The notes below the pieces were generated by a model. That model made no database searches. It worked only from the letters and a program-made list of their open reading frames with translations, and had not been told where the DNA came from. The position numbers and the translations under genes were made by a program. Shown one piece after another: positions 51,993-62,065 of a DNA stretch of 64,000 bases; positions within the stretch are counted from its first letter, which is position 1, and the number at the start of each line of letters is the position of its first letter. Source of the DNA: Acholoe squamosa (taxonomy: Eukaryota > Annelida > Polychaeta > Phyllodocida > Polynoidae); the NCBI GenBank assembly GCA_949317995.1, contig OX439046.1:55469774-55533773 (forward strand), in the 5' to 3' direction.

Positions 51993-54900
51993 ATGCCGCC
52001 CAAAAAGGTAAAACAACTTTACACCGTCAACTGTCCAATGTGTAACACCCCTAGACCTCCACGTTTGGTAACTGTAGAAAACAGTGGAAAAACTTTATGT
52101 AACTCAGATTCTTGTAGAAGAGAAACTTTTTCCGACAGCTTAGAACTTCCAAAAGAAATAGAAAAAAATTCTTTGCATAAAAGCAGTTACCGTGACAACT
52201 TCAAGTCCATAGCTTCAGGTTTGGCTGTGCTTGGTAAGCTTCAGTCCATTTTCAACGTCAGAATGACAAGTTTCAACAAAGACTTGGGAGCCAAACAGGT
52301 AATAGAGGCGTTTACCTCTATTCATAGAAATCAAGTTATGGCTTACAAAGTGGCTGTCTCTTTTGGAAGGTTGTTGTCTTCCTCTAAGGAGGAAGAAGAA
52401 GAAGAGAAAGTCATGTACTTTCATGCTTCTGCCAACAACTCGTCTTTGTTCTATGACAGTGAAAGTCATAGAGACCCTTACATTTTTATAAGGGACGACA
52501 AAGACTTTGCAGAGTGTTTAGATTTAATAGAAAACAACATTAAAGAAGACACTCAAAGACCCTCTACTAAATGGAGTGTAATAGGCAACGTGAATGCCAA
52601 CATCACACTGATAAGGGCTACGGGAGGAGAATATCTTTTAGGTAAAATGAAAACTGTTCCACCAGGTTTAAGACAAAGAGGAATGCAACACTTTCACAGA
52701 GACCCTAAAACCAAAAGGGCTTACAAGGACAACTTGTGTTTCTTTAGATGTCTGTCTTTCTTCCTGTATGAATCTTTAGAAAAAACTCAAGAGCTTTTCC
52801 TTGAAGCCTATCCAGGGGTGAACAAGGAGACTTTTGAGGGCGTTAACATAAGAGATTTAGACAGGTTAGAAAAAATGTTTGAAGTTAACATAAGAATCTT
52901 TTACCTTCCCTCTTTTGGTAAAAGAAAGGGTCGACCTAAAATTATAAGGTCAAACATGTGTTCATCCAAGAAAATCATGAACTTGAACTTACACAGAAAC
53001 CATGTAAGTTTAATAACTAACATGGGACTGTATGGTAAAATGTACCCCTGTGAAAAGTGTCATAAAGTTTTCACTCGTAGCTTCCTTTTGAAACAACACA
53101 ATGGGGTGAAAAAAGATTGCACCAAAGTCAGCTTCAGGTACAAAGGTGGAGCATACAATCCATCCAAAACAGTTTTTCAAGTTTTAGAGGAACTGGGAAT
53201 AGTTTGTTCACCTGAGAAAAAAATATACCCCTATAAAATTGTTTTTGACTTTGAAAGCTATTTCGTCCAACCTGAAAATTCGTCCCCAGAAAATGCTAAC
53301 ACTGTGATAGAAAAAACTCACATACCCCTTTCTGCCAGTGTAGCTTCTGATTTTCCTGGGCATACAGAACCAGTGTGTTTTGTCAGAAATTCCAACAGGG
53401 ACGACGATCCTTTGGTTAAAAATGTGTTGGAACACATAAACAACTTGGGGCAGTTGATAGGAGAACAGGTGAAAGAGAATTTTAGAGATGTTTTAGACAA
53501 ACTAGACTCTCTAGAAGAAAAACAAAAGGAACTAGAACATAAAGCTAGCAAAGTTTTTCCAGCAAAGAACAAAAAAAATCCCCAAAAAAAAATCTCCCAT
53601 GTTCTTGAAGTGAAGGAAAAACTTCTTACCTACATAGAAAGAGTCCCTGTTCTAGGTTTCAACTCTGGAAAGTATGACATTAATTTGATAAAAAAGGAAT
53701 TTCATTCTTTTTTTATAGACACAGACAAAACAGAAATGAAAACCATAAAAAAATGCAACAAGTACATAGCAGTGTACACAGACCATCTTCTTTTCCTTGA
53801 CATCTTTAACTATTTGGCACCAGGTTATTCCTACGCAAACTACCTGAAAGCCTTTCTAAAAGGGAAAGCTGAAAAAGGTTTTTTTCCCTACGAGTGGATG
53901 GACAACATAAGAAAACTGAACAACAAAGCTCTTCCTCCACGCCACTGCTTCTACAGTTCTTTGTCGGGTGGTGGAATAAGCAAAGAAGATTATCTTGAAT
54001 GTAAGAAGGTCTGGAAAGAAAACAAAATGAAAACTATGAAGGACTACTTGATATATTACAACAACCTGGATGTTAAACCCTTTGTTTTAGCCATAAACGA
54101 GCACACAAAATTTTTTATAGATCGTGGGGTAGACATGTTCAAAGACGGTTTAACTTTGCCAGGTTTAACCTTGAAGTTTCTTTTCAACAACACTGCACCT
54201 AATGCCACTCCTTACATTCTTTTTGGTGAGAAAGAAAAGGATGTTCACTCCTTGCTCAGACGCAACTTAGTAGGGGGTCCCTCTATTATTTTTCACAGAC
54301 ATCACAAAAGTGGAGAAACAAGAATAAGACAAAAAAAATACGGGTCACAAAGCAAAGTATGCAGACACATAGTAGGGGTAGATGCTAACAGCTTGTACCT
54401 CAAGTGCATGGGTGAAGAGCACTGCACAGGTTATTATGTGGTGCGCAGGAAAGAAAACGATTTTCAAGCTGTTTGCAGTCAACAAATTAGCTACTCAGCC
54501 ACAGAATGGTTGCGATACAAAACTGTGACAGACAAAGTCAAGATATTACACCAATACAACTACGGGGAAGTAGTATTGGGTTCAAGGAAAATAAAAGTGG
54601 ACGGATATGATCCAGCTTCAAAAAAAGTATACCAGTTTCACGGGTGCTACTGGCATGGTCACATATGTCACCTTACTAAATCAGTTTTGAGAGACCCCAA
54701 TGGAAAGGCATGGTTAGAAGAAAAAAACCAAAATACCATTTTGACTACCCTATATCTTCAATCGTTAGGTTACCAAGTAGAGGAAAAGTATGAGTGTATG
54801 TGGTTGAAAGAAAAAACTGAAAACTTGTGCAGAGAAACAAAAAGTGAATGGGAAATTAAAAGACCGTTGTGCCAAGGCAGAAAAAGTCAGGATGAAATAC

Positions 54901-56135
54901 TGAGAGGGGTTTCTAAAGGAACAACTTTTGGACTTATCCAGGTAGACATAGAAACACCTGAACACTTGAAAGAAAAATTCAGTGAAATGACACCTATTTT
55001 CAAAAACTGTTTAGTAGGAAAAAAAGACGTAGGTGAACATATGAAACGTTACCTGGAAGCAGCAGGTAAGCTAAAACAACCGCAACGCCAACTTATAGGC
55101 AGCTACCACGCAGAGGGAATTTTGTTGGGAACTCCTCTCTTGAAGTGGTACCTGGAAAAAGGTTTGGTAGTTACGACAGTACACCTTCTCGTAGAATACA
55201 CTCCAGAACAGACTTTTTTACCCTTCATGGACGAAGTAACCAAAGCTAGGAGGAAGGGCGACGAAAATATAGACTGTAAGATTTTGTCAGATCTGTACAA
55301 ACTTTTGGGAAATGGTTCATACGGAAAAACCATATGCAACAAACAAAACTTTGTTCAAACAAAGTATCTTCACCCCTCTAAGGCAAGACGTTTGGCCATG
55401 CACTGGTCAGTGCAAGATGTGCAAGACATAAGTGACAACACGGTAGAACTGTCCTGTTTGCCCACCTCCATCACCTACGATCTCCCAGTTCAAATAGGGT
55501 TCATGGTATACCAATATGCCAAACTTAAAATGTTGGCTTTCTATTACGACTTTCTCCTTGAATACATAGACGAGAAAGATTTTGAAATGTGTGAAATGGA
55601 CACTGACAGTTTTTACTTTGCTTTAAGTGCAGAGAAAATAGAAGACGTAATTATTCCTGAAAAACGTGAAGCTTTCTTCAGAGAACGTCACAAATGGTTG
55701 CCCTCTGAATCATGTGACAACAGTCACCACAGAGAGACCTATGTTCAGACCAAAGTATTGGGTGAGCTGTGGCTGCCTCAACCATGTTGTAAGAGCCGTC
55801 TGGCGTTTGACAAGAGAACCCCCGGGTTATTCAAAGTGGAGTGGGAAGGTGACGAAATGACTGCCTTGAACTCCAAATGTTACATAGGCACAGGAGTAAA
55901 TGTGCCCGTTAAAATGAGTTGCAAAGGTGTAATTCAAAAACAAAACCCCCTGACCACTGACAAGTACAAAGAAGTACTGGACAGTGAAAATGTTGTCACG
56001 GTAGTCAACAAAGGATTTAAAGTAGTAAACCACAGCGTTACGACTTACTCTCAAAGGAAACAAGGTCTAACCTATCAGTACATAAAGAGACAAGTATGTG
56101 AAGACGGTGTAAGCACCCTACCCCTTTCTATATAA
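51993..56135 (+). CDS. PolB: Protein-primed family B DNA polymerase with N-terminal OTU-like domain and zinc finger
   Basis: 1380 residues. A Cys pair cluster (CPMCNTP...CNSDSCRR) lies at the N-terminus. An OTU-like cysteine-protease pattern follows, DNLCFFRC near 247 and NHVSLI near 336. Next is a C2H2 finger, YPCEKCHKVFTRSFLLKQH (about 351-369). Exonuclease motifs are Exo I DFES near 418, Exo II GFNSGKYD near 555 and Exo III YYNNLDV near 687. Polymerase motifs are A, GVDANSLYL near 794; FHGCYWHGH near 878; B, LLGNGSYGK near 1105; C, EMDTDSFYF near 1202. These mark the protein-primed PolB of Polintons and related viruses. It replicates the linear element from its ends with a terminal protein, which I could not locate. 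All catalytic residues are present. Confidence 0.97.
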   Translation: MPPKKVKQLYTVNCPMCNTPRPPRLVTVENSGKTLCNSDSCRRETFSDSLELPKEIEKNSLHKSSYRDNFKSIASGLAVLGKLQSIFNVRMTSFNKDLGAKQVIEAFTSIHRNQVMAYKVAVSFGRLLSSSKEEEEEEKVMYFHASANNSSLFYDSESHRDPYIFIRDDKDFAECLDLIENNIKEDTQRPSTKWSVIGNVNANITLIRATGGEYLLGKMKTVPPGLRQRGMQHFHRDPKTKRAYKDNLCFFRCLSFFLYESLEKTQELFLEAYPGVNKETFEGVNIRDLDRLEKMFEVNIRIFYLPSFGKRKGRPKIIRSNMCSSKKIMNLNLHRNHVSLITNMGLYGKMYPCEKCHKVFTRSFLLKQHNGVKKDCTKVSFRYKGGAYNPSKTVFQVLEELGIVCSPEKKIYPYKIVFDFESYFVQPENSSPENANTVIEKTHIPLSASVASDFPGHTEPVCFVRNSNRDDDPLVKNVLEHINNLGQLIGEQVKENFRDVLDKLDSLEEKQKELEHKASKVFPAKNKKNPQKKISHVLEVKEKLLTYIERVPVLGFNSGKYDINLIKKEFHSFFIDTDKTEMKTIKKCNKYIAVYTDHLLFLDIFNYLAPGYSYANYLKAFLKGKAEKGFFPYEWMDNIRKLNNKALPPRHCFYSSLSGGGISKEDYLECKKVWKENKMKTMKDYLIYYNNLDVKPFVLAINEHTKFFIDRGVDMFKDGLTLPGLTLKFLFNNTAPNATPYILFGEKEKDVHSLLRRNLVGGPSIIFHRHHKSGETRIRQKKYGSQSKVCRHIVGVDANSLYLKCMGEEHCTGYYVVRRKENDFQAVCSQQISYSATEWLRYKTVTDKVKILHQYNYGEVVLGSRKIKVDGYDPASKKVYQFHGCYWHGHICHLTKSVLRDPNGKAWLEEKNQNTILTTLYLQSLGYQVEEKYECMWLKEKTENLCRETKSEWEIKRPLCQGRKSQDEILRGVSKGTTFGLIQVDIETPEHLKEKFSEMTPIFKNCLVGKKDVGEHMKRYLEAAGKLKQPQRQLIGSYHAEGILLGTPLLKWYLEKGLVVTTVHLLVEYTPEQTFLPFMDEVTKARRKGDENIDCKILSDLYKLLGNGSYGKTICNKQNFVQTKYLHPSKARRLAMHWSVQDVQDISDNTVELSCLPTSITYDLPVQIGFMVYQYAKLKMLAFYYDFLLEYIDEKDFEMCEMDTDSFYFALSAEKIEDVIIPEKREAFFRERHKWLPSESCDNSHHRETYVQTKVLGELWLPQPCCKSRLAFDKRTPGLFKVEWEGDEMTALNSKCYIGTGVNVPVKMSCKGVIQKQNPLTTDKYKEVLDSENVVTVVNKGFKVVNHSVTTYSQRKQGLTYQYIKRQVCEDGVSTLPLSI

Positions 56136-56189
56136 AAAAAATGGTTTCTTTTTCTAGTTTCACTTCCAGTTGTACATTTCGTTGAAAGA

Positions 56190-56695
56190 AAAAAAAGTTT
56201 TAAACAAATTGTTCAAATGAACAAATTTCCTTCATAGAAAACAGTGTTAAAATGGAAAATGTTCATTTGAAAAATTGTTCAAACGAACATTTGTTCAAAT
56301 GAACATTTTTCCCCATAGAAAACAGTGTTAAAATGGAAAATGTTCATTTGAACAATTGTTCAAACGAACATTTGTTCAAATGAACATTTTTCCCCATAGA
56401 AAACAGTGTTAAAATGGAAAATGTTCATTTGAACAATTGTTCAAACGAACATTTGTTCAAATGAACATTTTTCCCCATAGAAAACAGTGTTAAAATGGAA
56501 AATGTTCATTTGAACAATTGTTCAAACGAACATTTGTTCAAATGAACATTTTTTCCCATAGAAAACAGTGTTAAACTGGAAAATGTTCATTTGAACAATT
56601 GTTCAAACGAACATTTGTTCAAATGAACATTTTTTTCCATAGAAAACAGTGTTAAACTGGAAAATATTTTTTGTTCAAATGAACATTTTTCAAAT
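56190..56695. repeat. Six-unit 81-bp tandem array of GAACA/TGTTC palindromes
   Basis: Units repeat with an exact 81-bp period, measured at 56230, 56311, 56392, 56473, 56554 and 56635. Each contains TGTTCATTTGAACAATTGTT, CAAACGAACA and TTTGTTCAAATGAACA, so several inverted GAAC/GTTC pairs per unit, plus a constant CATAGAAAACAGTGTTAAA spacer. It is non-coding and lies between PolB and the last gene. It could be an origin-like iteron array, a binding platform for an element-encoded protein, or an enhancer. The GAACA half-site resembles steroid-receptor half-sites, but the spacing differs. Confidence 0.9.
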
Positions 56696-56729
56696 AAAAA
56701 AAATGTGTACTGTATCATGAAAAAAAACT

Positions 56730-56735
56730 AATAAA
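56730..56735 (+). terminator. Candidate poly(A) signal for PolB
   Basis: First clear AATAAA on the plus strand after PolB, beyond the 81-bp array and about 600 bp past the stop. A PolB transcript would therefore contain the array in its 3' untranslated region. Confidence 0.4.
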
Positions 56736-56945
56736 AAAGTAAGAAAAGTGAACTGTATCACCCAAAAATAAAAAAAAACTTTTCACAAAAGTGAACGCTG
56801 TACATGTTCACGACAAAAAATAAAAAATCCGGCGCTGAAGAAATTAAGTTGGAACAGAAAAAAAAGTGGTACCAGATTTCTTAACTCATAGCGTCACGTT
56901 CACCAGACTATTAGTATCTGGTTAGATTTAAGCAACCATTTTAAC

Positions 56946-57818
56946 ATGGAAAGTTTAGAAGCTATGCTTGTGGAGCAAACCACAGAAACTCCTCCTTATG
57001 ACTATTACATGCGTCCAGTTTTACAAAGTGTTGCTTCATATAATCAAGCTTCTTCTATAACACCTGACAATGATATAAGTTCTGTAGCATGTGGATGTTC
57101 AGAGAATTTCTTTTGGGAAATAATACCTGCAGAAAACATTGGTTATTTTAGAGGAGCTGAACCAGACACTGTTGACCACTGTATAACTAGTGTTAAAATG
57201 TACAAATATTTCTCTTCAGCTTTTTGGGACGCCTACAGAAACTGCATGTACTATTGTCGAGTGAAAAAAGTTAACTTGATAATGCATGATTGGTGTATAG
57301 GAGTATATCAATTGCACACTGAACCTGGCTGCCCAAGACACTACACAAGGTACACTTTAGGAAGTGTAAGAAAGTTTGCTCTTACTCTCCAAGAGTTAGA
57401 ATGTAATCCCATAGTAGGAGTGTTTTGTCAGTGTAATTGTAAACTGGAAGTATCTGCTATTGCTAAAACTATTTGTTTCACATGTCTGCAGGTCTCTCTG
57501 GAACTTCATGCCTTAAGTATACCTGGAGTGAAAAATCATTTCTCCTTTGAGGTAAACTTTAAGGATGGTTTTTTATCTGGTCTTTTACCTGGACCCAAAA
57601 ACAGTCAAACTTACTTCCTGGCCCAGGCTTTGTTCGAGCATGCTATATCTAACATAGCCAAACTTAACAGTTATTGTTTCCACAACACATGGAAAACAAG
57701 TCTTACTGGCCAAAGCTGGTATCAAGCAAGTAAATTCACACACAACAAATGTTTTTGTAGTATATGTGCACGCCCCGGAAATGGAAAATCTGTCTTCATC
57801 TGTAAATATTGTGTCTAA
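56946..57818 (+). CDS. Orphan cysteine-rich Polinton protein
   Basis: 290 residues from ATG 56946, not recognised. Cysteines are spread through the protein: CGCSENFFW (about 50-58), CMYYCRVKK (about 100-108), CQCNCK (about 161-166), CFTCLQ (about 176-181), and a C-terminal zinc-ribbon-like CFCSICARPGNGKSVFICKYC (C-x-C-x2-C ... C-x2-C). There is no signal peptide or membrane helix. It lies between the palindromic array and the right terminal repeat with its own AATAAA. Zinc binding and a nuclear or regulatory role are inferred. No LxCxE retinoblastoma-binding motif is present. Confidence 0.65.
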   Translation: MESLEAMLVEQTTETPPYDYYMRPVLQSVASYNQASSITPDNDISSVACGCSENFFWEIIPAENIGYFRGAEPDTVDHCITSVKMYKYFSSAFWDAYRNCMYYCRVKKVNLIMHDWCIGVYQLHTEPGCPRHYTRYTLGSVRKFALTLQELECNPIVGVFCQCNCKLEVSAIAKTICFTCLQVSLELHALSIPGVKNHFSFEVNFKDGFLSGLLPGPKNSQTYFLAQALFEHAISNIAKLNSYCFHNTWKTSLTGQSWYQASKFTHNKCFCSICARPGNGKSVFICKYCV

Positions 57819-57822
57819 TAAA
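57817..57822 (+). terminator. Poly(A) signal overlapping the stop codon
   Basis: AATAAA begins at the second base of the TAA stop of the cysteine-rich gene (TAATAAA), a compact arrangement typical of economical viral genomes. Confidence 0.6.
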
Positions 57823-57850
57823 AAAATATAATCTGTTATGTGAAATAAAT

Positions 57851-58252
57851 GAGTTGTGTTTTATTTTAATGCATGAGTCATAAGTATTGCGTAAATCCAT
57901 AAAAGTATTGCATCAGAACATTGTGTAAATTCTTACAAGCATTGCGCAATGCACCCTCATACGTAGGTCATACGTTTTTGCAAGTAGGTTAGTAGGTCAC
58001 TTCCGGTTTGCAAGTAGGTCAGCTCTAGGTATTGCGCAATTCTTTTAATTTATGTAACTAGGTCAGGTCACTAGGTCAAATGGAATCCAGCTCTCTGATT
58101 GGTCGAAAAAACTAGGTCATGACCTTATGACGTCACTTCCTGTCAAATCCAGCCCTCTGATTGGTTGAAACTAGGTCACTTCCGGTCTACCAGTAGGTCA
58201 TGACCTAGTTAGTAGCTAATCCATTGCGCTCAGTTTGCATGTATATACTACT
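57851..58252 (-). repeat. Polinton right terminal inverted repeat
   Basis: About 400 bp complementary to 39823-40254. The outer 290 bp are nearly identical to the left end, including both AGGTCATGACCT palindromes, the TGACGTCA and the CCAAT boxes. The inner part keeps GAGTCATAAGTATTGC and GTTGTG blocks but has diverged. Confidence 0.85.
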
Positions 58253-58258
58253 GCTAGG
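58253..58258. repeat. Target-site duplication GCTAGG (right)
   Basis: Exact match to 39817-39822, directly outside the right terminal repeat. Confidence 0.9.
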
Positions 58259-60399
58259 GCTGTACAAAGTATACATATGCAGCTTAGAGTTTCAATGGAT
58301 TCATGTTAATAGATCACAGTGAAAGAATCAGCAATAATGGTATGCATCAATATTCAAGAAAGCAAGTTGGGTCTAAACAGTGTATAGTTTACAAATATAG
58401 TGCTGCCTGTGGCTGTATATGTCATCAACACTTGGTGACTTAGTGACACAGTTACAGGAGTGACACAGTTACAGGAGGAGGTCAGGGTATATACAGCTTG
58501 AGTGCACCCAGAGTAAGTGGGTGTGTCACAGAGCTGCTTCCAGTGTGGGTGTGGATTTATTGAGTTTCAGTTAAACACAGACTCACCCTGTGTACTGGTC
58601 ACACACTTCCTGTGGTGGATGGGTTGAGTATACTGAGAAGGAGTGGCAAGGTATGAAACCCCTCTGTGGTCAGGATGATTGGGGTAATTCCTAGGAAAGA
58701 GGATGTGCACCCACTGCACTGAAGGAATCTTAAAATTGCAATATGATTTCCAATAGAAACTATTTGAAACTATTGAAATATTACCCTATTTCACATAGAG
58801 TTGCAGCTTTCAGAGATATGACTGCCCCAGTAATTACAGGAAAGGCAAATCCACAAAATCTTATACAATATGCTACAGCCTGGACTAGACATGCAAATAG
58901 CTTACAATGATATATAGAATGATATCTCTGTAACAAGGACTTCTGCCGGTAGAGTTGACCTACCTTAGTAAGATAGGGATAAAAACAACTGAATGTAGGG
59001 TGGGGGCCCCTCTCACTTATCTTTCCTCTCTCCCCCTTTATCTATCTGACCCATGTGGTGCATACCCTAGGAAGGCAACAGCCATGTGGATCCCAATCCC
59101 ACTGTGAGAATATCTGTCCCACAAAACACAACCTCCAAACCAGAAATTAACATTAAAGGGATGACTGATTATGAGAATTGTCAAGTCAGGGTGCCTCCAG
59201 TGTCTGACAGTCAGCCTGGAAGATTAAAGCTGATATAACCTCTGTGCTCAAACAAAAGAATCCTGGTATAGCCAAAGACAGTATAAGAGAACCAAATCTA
59301 TATATAACTGCACAGAAATGACTAAAGACCACACCTGAATAGGCCTGGACTGTTTCGTTTGCAATAGGGTAGAGGCCCTTTCCCACTATGCAGCATACAT
59401 GTACATGTATCCAGGACTTCACACTGAGAGGGGGGGGGTAGCCACGTGGTCCTCTCCACAGATTCTACTCACAAAGCACACTAGATGCTATCTATGCATG
59501 TAGCGCAAATCATACAAATATAAACTTCAACTCCACACCCACCTAGAGGACCTTTAAAACAGTGGGTAATGGTATATAATGGCTAGGCTATGTAACATGA
59601 AGGCTCTCTGCTAGCTATGTGTATCACTGTATACACCCAACACCCAACCCATGTGGTGTCAGCCCTGGAGGGCTATACCCACATGGGTCCCAACACAAAG
59701 CAACACACTATATGTGTGTGAAGCTAACAATCAATTAACATGGTATGCCCATAGGCATAGACCTAGAACCCTGTAATCACCAGGAAATGAACCAAAGGAA
59801 TATTGTCAACATCTAACAATAGACCCAGGGAACAATCCTAACTCCTCCCTATGTCAGATTATGAGAATCCTGTGATATTCAAAGATAAGACTAGAAGGAC
59901 CCAAAGTGTATATGAAACCACTCAGAAATGACTAAAACAGACACAGAATGAGCCAATCCACAAACAATTGACTATATCCACATGGATAAGAACAGCACAC
60001 TCCTGGCATCAATGTAATATTTATATGTGTGTTATACTCACAGGTCTAGGTGTGTAGTCTGTAGTATGGTCAGTCAGCCCTTGGGATTCTGGGGTGCTTC
60101 TGCATCAACCAAAACCAAGGAACCAACTGACTCAGTCCTGCTCACAGGGAACCACTCCTGTGTGTCCCCTGTGGCTGCTCCTAGGGGGTGCTGCAGCCAA
60201 TGTTACTGTAAATCCTCACAATAATGCTAATGAGTGGATGTCTTGATTAAGGACAAGGGTAGTTGTTCGATATTTATAATCAGAAGGCAATTTTTATATG
60301 CTAAACTCCCAAGGTAGTATATTCTAATTCCCATCTGTAGTTGATTTAGGGGTGCGTTTCAAACCTGTTACACATTCTAATTTTAAATGTCTTGGACTA
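58259..60399. repeat. Repeat-rich flank, possibly the split retroelement leader
   Basis: No gene is seen. An 18-bp tandem (GTGACACAGTTACAGGA twice) occurs at about 58442-58477. Two diverged units of about 0.6 kb begin near 59048 and 59647, sharing ACCCATGTGGTG, CATGTGG(A/G)TCCCAA, TTATGAGAAT, CAGAAATGACTAAA and other blocks. Text such as AACAGTGTATAG near 58380 recalls the repeats at 38.9-39.8 kb on the other side of the Polinton. It may be the continuation of the gag-upstream region. Confidence 0.4.
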
Positions 60400-61040
60400 A
60401 ACTTTTAAAAGAAATGGAAACTTGATGATTCTTGATATGATAGCTAACGATTCAGCCCAGCCAGGACGTTATTTCTTAATGATATCTATTAGCATCATTG
60501 AGAAATATCCTTTAAAGATGTGTAGCTCATGATCCCACACTTTTTACCCCTCCAAAACAAAAATAGTTACACTATTGTATTCCATTTGCCTTTGACTAAT
60601 ACTTTGATGAAGTCGCAGCATACATCTGCATCCAGCCAAACATGGCCCTTCGTGAGATATCCTGGAGAACAGAAAAAGATATCATCTTCATCTGTACTGA
60701 ATACTAAAACATCTTTGATTGCTTTCTCTCTGACGCATGAGGAAATTTCTTCCCTCAGACCAATAGGTTTCAAAATGGCATAAGATATTCATTACTGCAG
60801 TCATATCGGCTCTGGTATCAAGAAAATGCAGTTACTATTGAATATGAAAACAAATATAAGCAGATTATATACACAGACACATCACAGATGGACCAAAAAG
60901 GTACATTTGGCTGGGAGATTATCACTGTCCACATGCTGTATTGGTAACTTTAGATGGCTGCAACCTTTCTGACAATGGACATCAATAATAATAGAAACCA
61001 TAGAAAGGCACATCATTTCCATCTTCCCCCTTGAATAACA
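60400..61040 (+). repeat. Dispersed repeat family D, copy 2
   Basis: Same-orientation partner of 28440-29020, sharing CTCATGATCCCACAC, CCTGGAGAACAGAAAAA, CATCTTTGATTGCTTTCTC and GTATTGGTAACTTTAGATGG. It carries an extra segment near 60895-60935 that is absent from copy 1. Confidence 0.65.
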
Positions 61041-62065
61041 CATCCATCACTGCTTTGCAGCATCTGGAACATAATACCTTTGAAGCACGCATTCAGACAG
61101 ATCTCAAGGAGTTAGCCAAAGGTTGATGTTAAAGCATTTTTGTGTGCCTTTATGCCTAATGTTGAATATAATGGTCAATTCTCACCAAAGGTTTGCACAG
61201 GCCAAATTTGACATATACAGGCCTGGCATTCTTGTTAGGGGTATTGCGGTTTCTCATGGTTTTCTCATAGGTTTTGACCAGATCTCAAGGGGGACACCCA
61301 TCTGTATGTGGGGAAAATTTTTACTCCTTTAAAGGGCCAAAAATAGCCTAAAAAATGCCTTTGCCATCCTAGTCTTAGTGGGTTTTTTTCTGTGCGTGTG
61401 AAAAAGAAATAAAGGGTAAGTCCTTTCCAATCATTTTCCATGAAAAACACTTGTTTTGCCATCAATTTGAGCCCAGAACCAGATATCTAGTCCTATTTTA
61501 GGTCCCTTTTAGGTCCAAAAGACTGTAGGGGAAGTGGCCTGTCCAGGTGAGTAACCACTAAACATTTTTCCAAATGGGAAAAAAAACTACACATTATTTT
61601 TATTTCTTTACTATATGGTCCTATATGTGTGCTATTGAATGAAACAAAAAGTGGAGCTGTATATGTAATAGCATGGCCAGGGGCGGATTATGATGCTTCA
61701 CAGGCAGGCAATATATTTTGAACCACCCTGTCCTCCCGAGTAACCACCCAGTTTATCATAGAAATAGCCCAGCATAGGCCAATAAAGGTACTTGTGTGTG
61801 ACCTTTATCAATTTGTCCCCAAAGCCATCTTGGCTTGCTACAATTTTGACAATAGATTAGGCCTCTGACCTTATCACTTGCTTCTGACCGATTTACACAT
61901 TTTTTAGCATATAAAGAAGGGTGGAAAGGGGATTGTGCTTAAATATAGATAATAACTTCTTTACTTAAAGATAACAATATTCCATATTAGTCACAAAATA
62001 TTAAGGTAATGAACAAAAGTCCATTTTTGTCCTCCAAAGTAACCATGGCACACCTCCCGTCAGGG
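61041..62065. other. Gene-free stretch
   Basis: No supportable gene or bounded element. Confidence 0.35.

Larger units (their letters stand above)
39823..58252. mobile_element. Complete Polinton/Maverick (adintovirus-type) element, 18,430 bp
   Basis: The sequence shows terminal inverted repeats beginning AGTAGTATATACATGC, an exact 6-bp target duplication GCTAGG on both sides (39817-39822, 58253-58258), and thirteen to fourteen open genes. Six-bp duplications and this gene set define Polintons, which are virus-like transposons of animals and protists. The set is protein-primed PolB, retroviral-type integrase, FtsK/HerA-like ATPase, adenain-type protease, double-jelly-roll capsid and single-jelly-roll penton. 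All core frames are free of stops, so the insertion may be recent and could be a functional provirus. Structural genes read left; PolB and two accessory genes read right. Confidence 0.97.

Noticed and set aside
56946..57818. LxCxE retinoblastoma-binding (oncoprotein-like) motif in the Cys-rich protein
   Set aside because: I looked for L-x-C-x-E in this and the other accessory proteins and did not find it.
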